A DNA stretch of 20,226 bases from JBBAAS01 sp041658125 (GTDB taxonomy: Bacteria; Patescibacteriota; Microgenomatia; UBA12405). The notes below the pieces were generated by a model. It was not told the origin of the DNA. It made no database searches and saw only the letters and a program-made list of their open reading frames with translations. A program made the position numbers and the translations under genes. Of this stretch, positions 1 to 8,198 are shown in pieces; position 1 is the stretch's first letter, and every line of letters starts with the position of its first letter. The DNA is taken from contig JBBAAS010000014.1 in NCBI GenBank assembly GCA_041658125.1, forward strand, positions 1 to 20,226, written 5' to 3'.

Positions 1-1013
1 TGGTTAACAATCGGCGGAAATACTTCCGTATCCTCAAAGCAACTGGCAATCGAAAATCCTTTCTGCACTTTTTCCCCGATTTTTACAAATGCCTGAAAAT
101 AAACTTCATTTCCGGCTACCCTCGACACTATCTTTAAACAATCTACTAGCGGTATTCCGGCTCCCAAAAGCATTGCCAAAGTTCTGATGGTATTGGCCAT
201 AACCGTTTTCTCTATCAAATTACCCACAATTGGAATCTTCAGAATCAGGCTGTCCCTTTTCAGTCTAAAATTATCATTTTGGGCACCTGCTTTCATTATT
301 GAATAAACTCCAAAAACCAGTAACGGCAACAAAAACCAAAACTTGGCTGCAAAATTGGAAACTGCCATCAAAATCAAAGTTGCTTGTGGCATTTTGGCCG
401 AAGTTCCAAAGTCTTTATAAAGCGCCAACAATTTTGGAATCACAAACACCATCATCACAAAAGCGACTATTCCCATTCCAATTACTACAATAACCGGATA
501 AATCATTGCCCCTTTTACCTTACCCCGAAATTCATTTTCATTCTCCAAATTATCCGCTAACTTCTGTAATACTTCTATCAAAACTCCACCTTGTTCCCCG
601 GCATCAATTGAAGCGATATACGCCTCTCCGAAAACATCACTGTATTTTTCCAAAGCTTTCCCCAATGGCTGTCCTCCCCGAACCGTGGCCAAAGCATAAT
701 CTAAAATATCGTACATTATTCCCGTTCCTTCAGTTTGGTTCTTTAAAAGCGACAGAGCATCCGTTAGCGGCAATCCTGCCGTCATCATCGTCGACAATTG
801 CCGGGTAAAATTGACCACGTCCTTAAAACTGGCTTTTCCGAAAACCGATTTAAAAAAAGCCGACAACAACCCCACCTGCTCCTTCTCAATTGAAATCGGC
901 ACCAATCCGCTGTCTTTAATTGAAGTCAACACTTCCGCCTTACTGCCCAAATCCAATGCGCCCTTAATCATTTTCCCATTCCAATCCTTAGCTTTAAACA
1001 AAAATCTCGTCAT
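1..1013 (-). CDS. pilC: Type IV pilus inner-membrane platform protein PilC (C-terminus cut by window edge)
   Basis: This is the GspF/PilC-type polytopic protein that anchors the pilus assembly and retraction ATPases in the cytoplasmic membrane. The minus-strand frame is open to base 1 and gives about 337 residues; the family usually has about 400, so the C-terminal end lies outside the window. Both T2SSF repeats are visible. The first contains FTRQLSTMMTAGLPLTDAL, and the second contains NTIRTLAMLLGAGIPLVDCL. Between them are hydrophobic segments beginning MIYPVIVVIGMGIVAFVMMV and, further on, FWFLLPLLVFGVYSI. The ATG at 1013-1011 overlaps the pilT stop in an ATGA, which suggests translational coupling as third gene of a pilB-pilT-pilC operon. 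Identification is secure; the missing end cannot be judged. Confidence 0.95.
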   Translation of the reverse strand, partial: MTRFLFKAKDWNGKMIKGALDLGSKAEVLTSIKDSGLVPISIEKEQVGLLSAFFKSVFGKASFKDVVNFTRQLSTMMTAGLPLTDALSLLKNQTEGTGIMYDILDYALATVRGGQPLGKALEKYSDVFGEAYIASIDAGEQGGVLIEVLQKLADNLENENEFRGKVKGAMIYPVIVVIGMGIVAFVMMVFVIPKLLALYKDFGTSAKMPQATLILMAVSNFAAKFWFLLPLLVFGVYSIMKAGAQNDNFRLKRDSLILKIPIVGNLIEKTVMANTIRTLAMLLGAGIPLVDCLKIVSRVAGNEVYFQAFVKIGEKVQKGFSIASCFEDTEVFPPIVN

Positions 1014-2080
1014 AGAATCCGCGTATTCCTCAACAAATTCTGTAACTCCTGCGGCCGCAGGCAATAAGCCATTGCTGTTTCTTCAGTGATCTTTCCCTGT
1101 TTAACTAACCGTGACAACGACGTTTCCAAGCTCATCATCCCCATATCAACACTGGTTTGAATCACATTATCCAACATAAAAGTCTTGCCTTCACGGACAA
1201 TATTCTTAACCGCCGGAGTGGCAATCAATATCTCCACCGCCGGCACCCGACCCCCATCAATTGCCGGCAATAATCTTTGGGACACTACCGCCGTAATTAC
1301 CTCCGCCAATTGCACCCGAATCTGATCCTTGCCTCCTTCCGGAAAAACATCAATTATTCTGTCAATCGTCTGTGAGGCCGAATTGGTATGCAAAGTCGAA
1401 AAAACCAAATGCCCGGTTTCGGCAATAGTTATTGCCGACTGAATTGTGTCTAGATCCCGCATTTCTCCCACAAATACCACATTTGGATCCTGTCGCAATA
1501 CCGACCTCAACGCCAACGAAAAACTGAGAGTATCCGATCCCAGTTCCCTCTGGGAAACAAGCGATCTAATTGGCTTAATTTGGTACTCAATCGGATCCTC
1601 AACAGTTACTAAATGACAACTCTGGCTTTTATTAATTTCGTTTAAAAGCGAAGCCACCGTGGTCGATTTTCCGTGACCGGTTGGCCCGGTTACCAGAATA
1701 AAACCCTGCTTTTGATTAGCAAAAGAAGACAATATTGACGGCAAATTTAAAGTCTCTAATGTCGGTATTTCCGACGTAATCGTTCTCAATGCCGCCCCCA
1801 CCAAGCCTTTACTAAAATAAATATTAACTCTAAATCTCGCCTCATCAATCGCCAAGGAAAAATCAAACTCCCTCTCTTTGATAAATCTCGTCTTTTGCTC
1901 GTCAGTCAAAATCGACATAATCATTTCCGTATAAGCTGCCGGGTTAGAAATATCAAAGTTAGTTACTTCCGTTAGTTCCCCGTAAATTCTGATTTTGGGT
2001 AACAACCCCACCATAAAATGAACATCCGAAGCTTTATTGGCCACCGCCATTTTTAATATTTCTGAAATTTTTGTATTCAT
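1010..2080 (-). CDS. pilT: Pilus retraction ATPase PilT
   Basis: Hexameric cytoplasmic ATPase that powers pilus retraction (twitching, DNA uptake). The 356 residues match normal PilT length. The N-terminal PAS-like part (SDVHFMVG, residues 18-25) is followed by Walker A GPTGHGKST at 132-140, the Asp box EDPIEY at 161-166, Walker B DPNVVFVGEMRD at 198-209 and the His box GHLVFSTLHTN at 223-233. A PilT-like AIRNLIREGK element appears as VKNIVREGK around 291-299, which favours PilT over PilB/GspE. Walker A carries His where Ser is commonest. It lies 36 bp after pilB and overlaps pilC by 4 bp. No convincing Shine-Dalgarno sequence precedes the ATG. Confidence 0.96.
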   Translation of the reverse strand: MNTKISEILKMAVANKASDVHFMVGLLPKIRIYGELTEVTNFDISNPAAYTEMIMSILTDEQKTRFIKEREFDFSLAIDEARFRVNIYFSKGLVGAALRTITSEIPTLETLNLPSILSSFANQKQGFILVTGPTGHGKSTTVASLLNEINKSQSCHLVTVEDPIEYQIKPIRSLVSQRELGSDTLSFSLALRSVLRQDPNVVFVGEMRDLDTIQSAITIAETGHLVFSTLHTNSASQTIDRIIDVFPEGGKDQIRVQLAEVITAVVSQRLLPAIDGGRVPAVEILIATPAVKNIVREGKTFMLDNVIQTSVDMGMMSLETSLSRLVKQGKITEETAMAYCLRPQELQNLLRNTRIL

Positions 2081-2116
2081 ATTTAAACTTTAAACTCTTT
2101 AACGCTAAAAATCAAA

Positions 2117-3856
2117 CTAATATTGCGCCACCCTTAATACCTCCTCCATAGTTGTCACCCCTTCCAAAACTTTGACATAACCATCCTGCTTCATCGTTAA
2201 CATTCCTTCTTCCACCGCTTGTTTTTGAATCATCGCCGCTGACGCTCTTTCCACTACCAATTTTCCGATCTTTTCCGTTATCGGCATCACCTCATAAATT
2301 GCTATTCTTCCCAAATAACCGGTGTTGTTGCATTTTTCACAGCCAACTATTTTAGGCAGTGTCATGGGCTTACCATCCTTTCTCCACCTTTCTTCAATCA
2401 TTTGGTAAATTGGCCCCAAAGTTGCTTTCAATTCTTCGATCTTATCCGGCGGAATTTCCATCGTTTGAACACAATCCTTACAAGTTTTCCGAAGTACCCG
2501 CTGCCCCACCACACAATGAAGCGACGATATCAGCAAAAATGGTTCCACTCCGATATCCAGTAGCCTTGGCGGCACCCCTGAAGCGTCATTGGTATGCAAA
2601 GTTGAAAACACCAAATGTCCGGTCAGTGACGCATTTACTGCCAGCTCTGCCGTTTCCAAATCCCGGATTTCTCCGACCATCATAATATTTGGATCTTGTC
2701 TTAAAAATGATCTTAATGCTGAAGCAAACGTCAACCCGGCCTGAACATTTACCTGAACTTGATTGACTCCTTTCATTTGATACTCCACCGGATCCTCTAC
2801 TGTTACTACATTCACCTTAGAGGTGGCCACAATATCCAAAACCGAATACAAAGTTGTTGTTTTTCCGGAGCCAGTCGGACCACAAACAATAATAATTCCA
2901 TGTGGCCGGGCAATCGCATCCATTAAGTTACGCAAAGCCGATCCTCTTAATCCCAAATCCGGCAATGTTGGTACTTTTTGTGATTTTTTTAACAATCTCA
3001 TCACCACTTTCTCTCCATAAGTTACCGGTAAAGTTGAAATCCGCAAGTCCACCTCATTGTTATCACTTTGAAAATAAAACCGGCCATCCTGCGGCACTCT
3101 TTTCTCATCAATCTTCAAATTCGCTAAAATTTTAATTCTGGAAACCACCGCCTCCGACACATTCCGCGGCAACACATATTTTTCCTGCAAAATTCCATCT
3201 ATCCGATACCTAATCCGGACATTGTCCTCTTGTGGTTCAATGTGAATATCTGAAGCTCTCGACTTGACCGCATATTCCAAAATCGTCATCACAATTTTCG
3301 CTACCGGCGCTTCAGCCGAAACTTTCTTAGCTGATTCCTCAATTATTTTTTCTTCTTCCTTTCTCTCATCCAATGCCCGACCAACTTCTGATGTAATGCC
3401 TTTTTCCCTCTCGTATTTCTCCCGGGCAAACATGTCTATTTTCTTCTCCGATCCCATTCCCGTCTTGACGGCAAAGCCTGATTTTTTCTCTAAAAATTCC
3501 ACCGTTTCCAAATCCAACGGATTGGCCATGGCAATATACAAGTTTCTGTTTTTCGCGTCCAGCTTATAAGGCACCAAATGATATTTTTCGGCAACACTTT
3601 GCGGGACCAGCGACAATGCCTCCGGTGAAAATCCAATCCCGTCCAAATCGATATACGGCACCCTTAAAAACGCCGCCTTCGCCGATACAAACTCATCCTC
3701 CGAAACCAATCTCATCGACCGGACAATATCTTCTTCGCTTTCTCCGGCTTTCACTTGCCTTAGTTCAATTTCTTTTTTCTTGCTTTCGTCAATCAGTTTT
3801 CTTTCCAACAACACCTCGGCCAAGTTTCTATACACTTTCAGGGCAACATCACTCAT
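2117..3856 (-). CDS. pilB: Pilus extension ATPase PilB (GspE family)
   Basis: Cytoplasmic ATPase that drives pilin polymerisation. The 579 residues hold an N-terminal MshEN/T2SSE_N domain (about 1-150), a charged linker (about 150-185), an N2 domain with ASDIHIEP at 201-208, Walker A GPTGSGKTT at 326-334, the EDPVEY box at 354-359, Walker B DPNIMMVGEIRD at 388-399 and His box HLVFSTLHTND. The zinc-binding tetracysteine typical of PilB/GspE is complete: CKDC at 459-462 and CEKC at 506-509. It is the first gene of the minus-strand pilus operon, divergent from holB across only 41 bp (3857-3897). A weak TAATAT -10 box lies 7 nt before the ATG on the minus strand, so the mRNA may be leaderless. 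Confidence 0.97.
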   Translation of the reverse strand: MSDVALKVYRNLAEVLLERKLIDESKKKEIELRQVKAGESEEDIVRSMRLVSEDEFVSAKAAFLRVPYIDLDGIGFSPEALSLVPQSVAEKYHLVPYKLDAKNRNLYIAMANPLDLETVEFLEKKSGFAVKTGMGSEKKIDMFAREKYEREKGITSEVGRALDERKEEEKIIEESAKKVSAEAPVAKIVMTILEYAVKSRASDIHIEPQEDNVRIRYRIDGILQEKYVLPRNVSEAVVSRIKILANLKIDEKRVPQDGRFYFQSDNNEVDLRISTLPVTYGEKVVMRLLKKSQKVPTLPDLGLRGSALRNLMDAIARPHGIIIVCGPTGSGKTTTLYSVLDIVATSKVNVVTVEDPVEYQMKGVNQVQVNVQAGLTFASALRSFLRQDPNIMMVGEIRDLETAELAVNASLTGHLVFSTLHTNDASGVPPRLLDIGVEPFLLISSLHCVVGQRVLRKTCKDCVQTMEIPPDKIEELKATLGPIYQMIEERWRKDGKPMTLPKIVGCEKCNNTGYLGRIAIYEVMPITEKIGKLVVERASAAMIQKQAVEEGMLTMKQDGYVKVLEGVTTMEEVLRVAQY

Positions 3857-3897
3857 ACATAAAATATTAAACTATTGCGATGTAAAATGTAATTGCT

Positions 3898-4530
3898 ATG
3901 TTTCCTTCCACTTTACTTATCACCAGCTCTATTGACGCTACTTCTCAAGTTCAAAGTCTCCTAACCACCCTTGATCAAAATTTTTCTCCCAACAATCCGG
4001 ATCTTTTTTTAGTCGACGAACTGTCGGGATGGGGGATAGATGTTATTCGAAAAATTAGGCATTTTCTTTCCCGAAAGCCTTTTCAGCATCAAAACAAAAT
4101 TGTCCTCATCAATCAAGCTGAAAATTTAACTCCCGAATCTCAAAACTCTCTTCTCAAAATGTTAGAGGAACCGGGGCTCAACAATTATTTTCTTTTGGTC
4201 ACCGGCAAACCATTTTCTCTTCTTCCGACCGTTATTTCCCGATGTCAAACCCTCCGATACCATTCTCTTGTTTCTCCTGATTCCAACCAAAAACTTCTTG
4301 CCCGCTCTGCCGACCTTCAAAAAAATTTGGAAGTGTCCGATCAGCTTTCCGCCGATAAACAAGCCGTTTTACCACTTTTGGAAAATCAACTTTTTCTTTA
4401 CCATCGACAGCTTCTCACCGACTCCTCCCCAAAAACCGCCGACCTTATTAAAAAACTACTCAAATCCATCCGCCTCATCAATCAAAATGTTGATCCCCGC
4501 TCCGCTTTGGACTACTTTCTTTTGTCGTAA
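3898..4530 (+). CDS. holB: DNA polymerase III clamp-loader subunit delta' (short form)
   Basis: Clamp-loader AAA+ subunit that helps load the beta clamp. Diagnostic pieces are KIVLINQAENLTPESQNSLL (residues 67-86), LLKMLEEP at 85-92 and the SRC motif S114-R115-C116 followed by Q, where delta' supplies the arginine finger to a neighbouring ATPase subunit. The N-terminal position of the P-loop has no GxxGxGK, as expected for a non-hydrolysing delta', and the usual four-cysteine zinc module is absent: the chain runs directly from NNPDLFLVDELSG into the sensor region. At 210 residues it is about two thirds of the usual length, and the C-terminal collar domain is very short. The distant alternative, a tau/gamma fragment, is disfavoured because no ATP site exists. 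Confidence 0.85.
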   Translation: MFPSTLLITSSIDATSQVQSLLTTLDQNFSPNNPDLFLVDELSGWGIDVIRKIRHFLSRKPFQHQNKIVLINQAENLTPESQNSLLKMLEEPGLNNYFLLVTGKPFSLLPTVISRCQTLRYHSLVSPDSNQKLLARSADLQKNLEVSDQLSADKQAVLPLLENQLFLYHRQLLTDSSPKTADLIKKLLKSIRLINQNVDPRSALDYFLLS

Positions 4531-4550
4531 AGTATCTCCGCACTTTCCCC

Positions 4551-4579
4551 TTATTGACTAATTCCAAAAATGTTATAAT
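4551..4579 (+). promoter_or_regulatory. Promoter for fic-ligA with extended -10
   Basis: A perfect extended -10, TGTTATAAT, lies at 4571-4579, with TTATTG (4551-4556, 17-bp spacer) or TTGACT (4554-4559, 14-bp spacer) as the -35. The Fic ATG is only 9 nt past the -10, so transcription should start about 2-3 nt before the ATG, leaving essentially no leader and no room for a ribosome-binding site. Confidence 0.75.
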
Positions 4580-4588
4580 CTCTTATTC

Positions 4589-5722
4589 ATGTTTTCGCCA
4601 ATGTTTTCAATCAATAATCGTATTTTGAAAAATATCGGCATCGTCGAAGCCGCCAAGGCCATCATCGACGAAGCCCCGATTATTCCCACTTATGAAAAAC
4701 AATTCCAACAGGAAGCAGTCATTCGCACTGTTCACTTCGGCACCCGCATCGAAGGCAACGATCTGACTTTTCAGGAAGTGGCCAAATTAGTTGAGGGTCG
4801 GGAAGTCACCGCTTCGGACCGCGACGTTCAGGAAGTTATCAACTACCGCAACGTCATTTCTTACCTTGAAGAACTCTGGTCCCTTTATGACGCCGGCATG
4901 CCTCTTCCCGAAGAAAAGGCTCCGATTTCTGCTAATGCCTCTGACCACCGGCCATTTTTTTACAGCGAAACTGTTATCAAACGTATTCACGAACTAACCA
5001 CTTTAAAAATTATTCCCGACGCTGATCTTGGTAAATATCGTCACCAGCAGGTTGTTTTAAAAAATACCAAAACCGGCGAAATTGCCCATCGACCCCCACC
5101 GGCCATTGAAGTTCCATACTTAGTCACTGATTTTGTCGATTGGCTGAATGACGTGGCTCCAAGAGAGATTCATCCGGCTATCCGTTCGGCCATCAGTCAA
5201 TACATTCTGGTTGCCATCCACCCCTTTATCGAAGGCAATGGCCGCGTTTCCCGGGCTTTTGCCATGCTCCCTCTCTACGTCGAAGGTTATGACATCCGCC
5301 GTCTTTTTTCCACCGAAGAATATTTTGACCGTAATCCCGAAAATTACTACGACACTCTCCAGGCCACTCACAATCTTTCTACCGATATTTTCAAGCGCGA
5401 CATGACTGCTTGGATTGAATATTTCACTGAAGTTTTGGCAATCGAGCTCAATCGGGTCAAAGAAAAGGTCCAAAGTCTTTCCCGCGACCTTAAGCTCAAA
5501 CAAAAGCTCGGCGGCAAGCAAGTCCATCTTACCGAACGACAAATTAAATTAGTTGAATATATGCAACAATTCGGCGGTCTCCGTATGCCCGACGCCCAAC
5601 AACTTTTACCCATGGTCAGTGATGATACTATTTGGCGCGATCTTAAAAAATTGGCCGAATCCGGCGTTGCCGAAAAACACGGTTCCACCAAAGGCGCCTA
5701 TTACTGTCTCACCAGCGTCTAA
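4589..5722 (+). CDS. Fic-domain AMP-transferase with C-terminal winged helix
   Basis: Fic enzymes move AMP (or another nucleotide/phosphate group) onto hydroxyl side chains of target proteins. The 377 residues carry the complete active-site motif HPFIEGNGRVSR at 211-222 (catalytic H211, E215, N217, R219 and R222), so catalysis is expected. An N-terminal inhibitory helix is visible as GTRIEGN with glutamate E55; the position four residues before the glutamate, usually Ser or Thr, is Gly51, with Thr52 next to it. The C-terminus (about 313-377) is a winged-helix DNA-binding-like domain (LTERQIKLVEYMQQFGG, then DDTIWRDLKKLAESG). This is the common chromosomal Fic_N-Fic-wHTH layout. It stands 6 bp before ligA and probably forms an operon with it. 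The target is unknown. ATG 4589 was chosen for its fit to the promoter; Met5 is the alternative. Confidence 0.93.
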   Translation: MFSPMFSINNRILKNIGIVEAAKAIIDEAPIIPTYEKQFQQEAVIRTVHFGTRIEGNDLTFQEVAKLVEGREVTASDRDVQEVINYRNVISYLEELWSLYDAGMPLPEEKAPISANASDHRPFFYSETVIKRIHELTTLKIIPDADLGKYRHQQVVLKNTKTGEIAHRPPPAIEVPYLVTDFVDWLNDVAPREIHPAIRSAISQYILVAIHPFIEGNGRVSRAFAMLPLYVEGYDIRRLFSTEEYFDRNPENYYDTLQATHNLSTDIFKRDMTAWIEYFTEVLAIELNRVKEKVQSLSRDLKLKQKLGGKQVHLTERQIKLVEYMQQFGGLRMPDAQQLLPMVSDDTIWRDLKKLAESGVAEKHGSTKGAYYCLTSV

Positions 5723-5728
5723 ACGACC

Positions 5729-7726
5729 ATGGTTACTCTTGACTCTCTCGATCTTCAGAAAATTTCTCCCCAAAATTTAGGCGAGCTTCTCATCGAAGCC
5801 AAAAAAGCCTACTACACCGGCGGCAAGCCGATTATGGATGACCACACTTACGATACTCTCGAAGATATCCTGCGTCAAAAAAGTCCCTACCATCGGCTTT
5901 TCCAAAAAGTCGGCACCCCAAATTTTGACACCGGCTTTGATAAAAAAAAGCATAGTTTCCTCATGACTTCTCAAAACAAAGTCTCTAAATTCGAAGACCT
6001 CGTTCATTATTTTGAACTAAAAAAGGTTTCACCCGATACCACTTTTTTGATTCAGCCTAAATGCGACGGCTTATCTTTGGAAATCGAATATAAAAACGGC
6101 CAGCTTGTCGATGCCATTACCCGCGGCGACGGTGAAATCGGCGACGTCGTTACTCAAAACATCGTCAAAATGAAAAACCTTGTGGTGAGCCTGCCGAAGG
6201 ACTTTACCGGCTCCGTCCGTTGTGAAATCGTAGTAACCAAAAAAGATTTCGAAAAACTAAATAAAGTCTCCCTTGTCAAAGGGAGAAGCCCCGATGAGAC
6301 TTTAGTCGACATCGGGAAGAGGGATTTTGCTGCGTACAGTAACTCCCGCAATGCCGCTTCCGGCCTAAGTCAAAGATTAGATGGTAAGTTTGCCGAACTC
6401 TGCACTTTAATAGCTGTTGATATTTTTAGTAGAGACGTAGCGCGCTACGTCTCTACGTATACAACCGAACTCGAAAAAATCACCGAGCTCAAAACATTAG
6501 GCTTTACCCCGGTTGACACTTTTACTTGTCAAACATTCACCGAAATTGAAACCATCTATCAACAATTTTTAACCAAAGATCGTCTCTCTTACCCTTTCGA
6601 AATTGACGGTCTGGTTGTCAAAATCAACGACTTAAGCATCACTCACGATCTCGGCTTTAAAAACAACCGGCCCAAATTTCAAGTCGCCTACAAATTTCCC
6701 GCCCAAAGCAATCAAACCCAAATCAAAAAAATCGACTGGCAGGTTGGTCCTTTAGGGACCATTACTCCGGTTGCAAAAGTCGAACCAATCGAACTATCCG
6801 GTGCCGTCATTACTTTTGCTTCGCTTGGTAATTACGATTTAGTCATTCAAAAAAACCTCAATATCGGCGACATTGTCCAAATTTCCCGCCGCGGCGATGT
6901 TATTCCTCACGTCGAAGAAATCATCACCAAGATTACTCCCGGCCACACCGACATTCCCGCTATTTGTCCCAGTTGCCACACCCCGCTAACCAAAGAAGAC
7001 AAATTTCTCCGCTGTCCTAACTCCAAAAACTGTTTAGCCCAAATTCTTGGCTCCCTTCGTCTTTTTTGTGACACCCTTGGTATCTTAGGCCTTTCCGACA
7101 AAACTATCGCCAAGCTTTATCAGGCCGACAAGATCCGTCTCCCCGGTGATTTTTACAAATTAACCGTCGAAGATATCAGCAATCTTGACAATTTAGGTGA
7201 AAAATCAGCCAAAAATATTATTCATCAAATTCAATCCAAAAAAAATCTGACTTTAAAACAAGTTTTCGACGCCGCTATTATCCCCAACTTCAGTGCCGCC
7301 CGGATTCAACAGCTCATTACTGCCGGTTTCGATACTCCCGAAAAACTATTAAACATTTCTCAAAATAATCTCGAGTCTCTGCCTGGTTTTCAAAAAACTT
7401 TAGCCGACAAAGTTTGGCAGGGGATTCAACTCCGGAAAAATTGGCTCGAATCTATTTTAAACAATGTAGAGACGTTGCGCGCAACGTCTCTACCAAAAAA
7501 CACCAAATTAAAAGATTTATCTTTTACCATCACCGGCGACTTGTCCATATCCCGACCCAAGTTTATCGAGCTAATCGAAAGTTATGGCGGCAAATTCGTT
7601 AACTCTGTTTCCGGCAACACGAGCTTTCTCATCGCCAACTCCCCGGCCAACTCTGATAAATATAAAACCGCTCAAAAATTAAACATTAAAATTATCACCG
7701 AAAATGATTTTCAAAAACTACTCTGA
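5729..7726 (+). CDS. ligA: NAD+-dependent DNA ligase LigA
   Basis: Seals nicks in replication and repair using NAD+. The 665 residues show the full bacterial domain order: Ia domain (AKKAYYTGGKPIMDDHTYD, 24-42), adenylation motif KCDG at 111-114 with nucleotide-accepting K111, OB fold (VGPLGTITPVAKVEP, 339-353), zinc finger with C413, C416, C429 and C435, helix-hairpin-helix repeats (LDNLGEKSAKNI, LPGFQKTLADKV) and a C-terminal BRCT domain (about 593-665). It lies 6 bp downstream of fic with no Shine-Dalgarno sequence. The gene is odd in carrying three in-frame palindromic inserts, at residues about 180-196, 234-243 and 580-589, all away from catalytic motifs and at probable loops or domain borders. 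The last 23 bp overlap the next gene. Confidence 0.97.
   Translation: MVTLDSLDLQKISPQNLGELLIEAKKAYYTGGKPIMDDHTYDTLEDILRQKSPYHRLFQKVGTPNFDTGFDKKKHSFLMTSQNKVSKFEDLVHYFELKKVSPDTTFLIQPKCDGLSLEIEYKNGQLVDAITRGDGEIGDVVTQNIVKMKNLVVSLPKDFTGSVRCEIVVTKKDFEKLNKVSLVKGRSPDETLVDIGKRDFAAYSNSRNAASGLSQRLDGKFAELCTLIAVDIFSRDVARYVSTYTTELEKITELKTLGFTPVDTFTCQTFTEIETIYQQFLTKDRLSYPFEIDGLVVKINDLSITHDLGFKNNRPKFQVAYKFPAQSNQTQIKKIDWQVGPLGTITPVAKVEPIELSGAVITFASLGNYDLVIQKNLNIGDIVQISRRGDVIPHVEEIITKITPGHTDIPAICPSCHTPLTKEDKFLRCPNSKNCLAQILGSLRLFCDTLGILGLSDKTIAKLYQADKIRLPGDFYKLTVEDISNLDNLGEKSAKNIIHQIQSKKNLTLKQVFDAAIIPNFSAARIQQLITAGFDTPEKLLNISQNNLESLPGFQKTLADKVWQGIQLRKNWLESILNNVETLRATSLPKNTKLKDLSFTITGDLSISRPKFIELIESYGGKFVNSVSGNTSFLIANSPANSDKYKTAQKLNIKIITENDFQKLL
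6267..6316. repeat. Double-hairpin palindromic element (family B) inside ligA
   Basis: Two hairpins stand side by side: TCTCCCTT / AAGGGAGA (6267-6274 and 6279-6286, 4-nt loop), then CCCGATG / CATCGGG (6290-6296 and 6310-6316) with an inner GACT / AGTC. The segment encodes about 17 residues (SLVKGRSPDETLVDIG) between KDFEKLNK and the conserved SNSRNAASG block, where most LigA proteins have a shorter linker. The CCCGATGAG start is shared with the hairpin at 8874-8903. Confidence 0.65.
6429..6456. repeat. 28-bp perfect palindrome (family A) in frame in ligA, copy 1
   Basis: The left half is GTAGAGACGTAGCG and the right half its exact reverse complement, with no loop. It is read as SRDVARYVST (residues 234-243) between VDIF and YTTELEKI, so it lengthens the protein without breaking the frame. 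It shares GTAGAGACGT-GCG with copy 2 at 7466-7493. Confidence 0.9.
7466..7493. repeat. 28-bp perfect palindrome (family A) in frame in ligA, copy 2
   Basis: The left half is GTAGAGACGTTGCG and the right half its exact reverse complement. Compared with copy 1 only one base per arm differs (A to T, with the compensating change in the other arm). It is read in a different codon phase, as VETLRATSL, at the border between the helix-hairpin-helix region and the BRCT domain of LigA. Confidence 0.9.
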
Positions 7727-8111
7727 ATCGGCCTCGCTTCTGGCTCAAAAAATTCAATCCGAACAACTTCAAAATCCCATGCTTGTTTACATCGACCATG
7801 ACGATCAGCCGTATTGTCAGCTTGTGGCTCAAAATCTTAATCTCCCCCTGTCTTATCTTCCCGATCTTATTTCCAATCTCCCCGCTACCCCAAACGTTAT
7901 TATTCTTGACAGTGGTCAAACTTCCGCCCAGGAATACAATGAGTTCACCGACATTATCAGAAAGAAGCTTCCTATTGTCCAAATCACCCTGGCCATCCCC
8001 GTCATCCCCACCGCCGAAGAAACCACCTTAAAATCCCTATGTGACCGGCTTTTAACCCTTCACGTCGAGCCTCTTTTTTTCTCTATTGATCAGTTCTATG
8101 AGACACATTAA
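7704..8111 (+). CDS. Degenerate phosphoribosyltransferase-like protein
   Basis: Short 135-residue protein whose architecture recalls type I phosphoribosyltransferases of the COG1926 kind. The N-terminus MIFKNYSESASLLAQKI resembles their FxDRxEAGxxLA start. VIILDSGQTSAQEYN (about 85-99) occupies the place of the PRPP loop (hydrophobic stretch, two acids, TGAT). The end LHVEPLFFSIDQFYE resembles their Fx(A/S)xxxFY tail. The PRPP-loop acidic pair is reduced to one Asp plus Ser, the glycines are lost, and the protein is about 70 residues short, so catalysis is doubtful. It overlaps ligA by 23 bp and has no own promoter. The family assignment is inference by pattern only; it may be an unrelated small protein. 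Confidence 0.5.
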   Translation: MIFKNYSESASLLAQKIQSEQLQNPMLVYIDHDDQPYCQLVAQNLNLPLSYLPDLISNLPATPNVIILDSGQTSAQEYNEFTDIIRKKLPIVQITLAIPVIPTAEETTLKSLCDRLLTLHVEPLFFSIDQFYETH

Positions 8112-8145
8112 ATGCGTATTAGCACTCAACCCAATCGACTGCTAA
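8086..8145 (+). promoter_or_regulatory. CIRCE-type (HrcA) operator with overlapping promoter upstream of pth
   Basis: At 8119-8145 the left arm TTAGCACTC is identical to the CIRCE half-site, the spacer is exactly 9 bp, and the right arm GACTGCTAA differs from the consensus GAGTGCTAA at one base (17 of 18 arm positions). A possible promoter, TTGATC (8086-8091), 16 bp, TTAAAT (8108-8113), would start transcription at about 8120, inside the operator, the classic place for HrcA repression. The next gene on this strand is pth, with a leader of about 90 nt. Confidence 0.8.
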
Positions 8146-8198
8146 CCGCTATCTCTTTTTTAATTTATCACTAACATAGGCAAAAATTCATTATGCTT

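Noticed and set aside
5120..5542. Long antisense open frame inside fic, and similar long shadows in gyrB and gyrA
   Set aside because: They are fully antisense to conserved genes, have no family resemblance and follow from the codon composition of the sense strand.
6181..6210. Another repeat in ligA (GTGAGCCTGCCGAAGG, with different codon flavour)
   Set aside because: No inverted partner nearby and the peptide VSLPKDFTGSV fits the normal LigA alignment, so it is not called an insert.
8119..8160. Intrinsic terminator for the PRTase-like gene (hairpin then T-run)
   Set aside because: Stem is 6 bp with a 15-nt loop and the T-run begins about 10 nt later; the match to CIRCE explains the symmetry far better.
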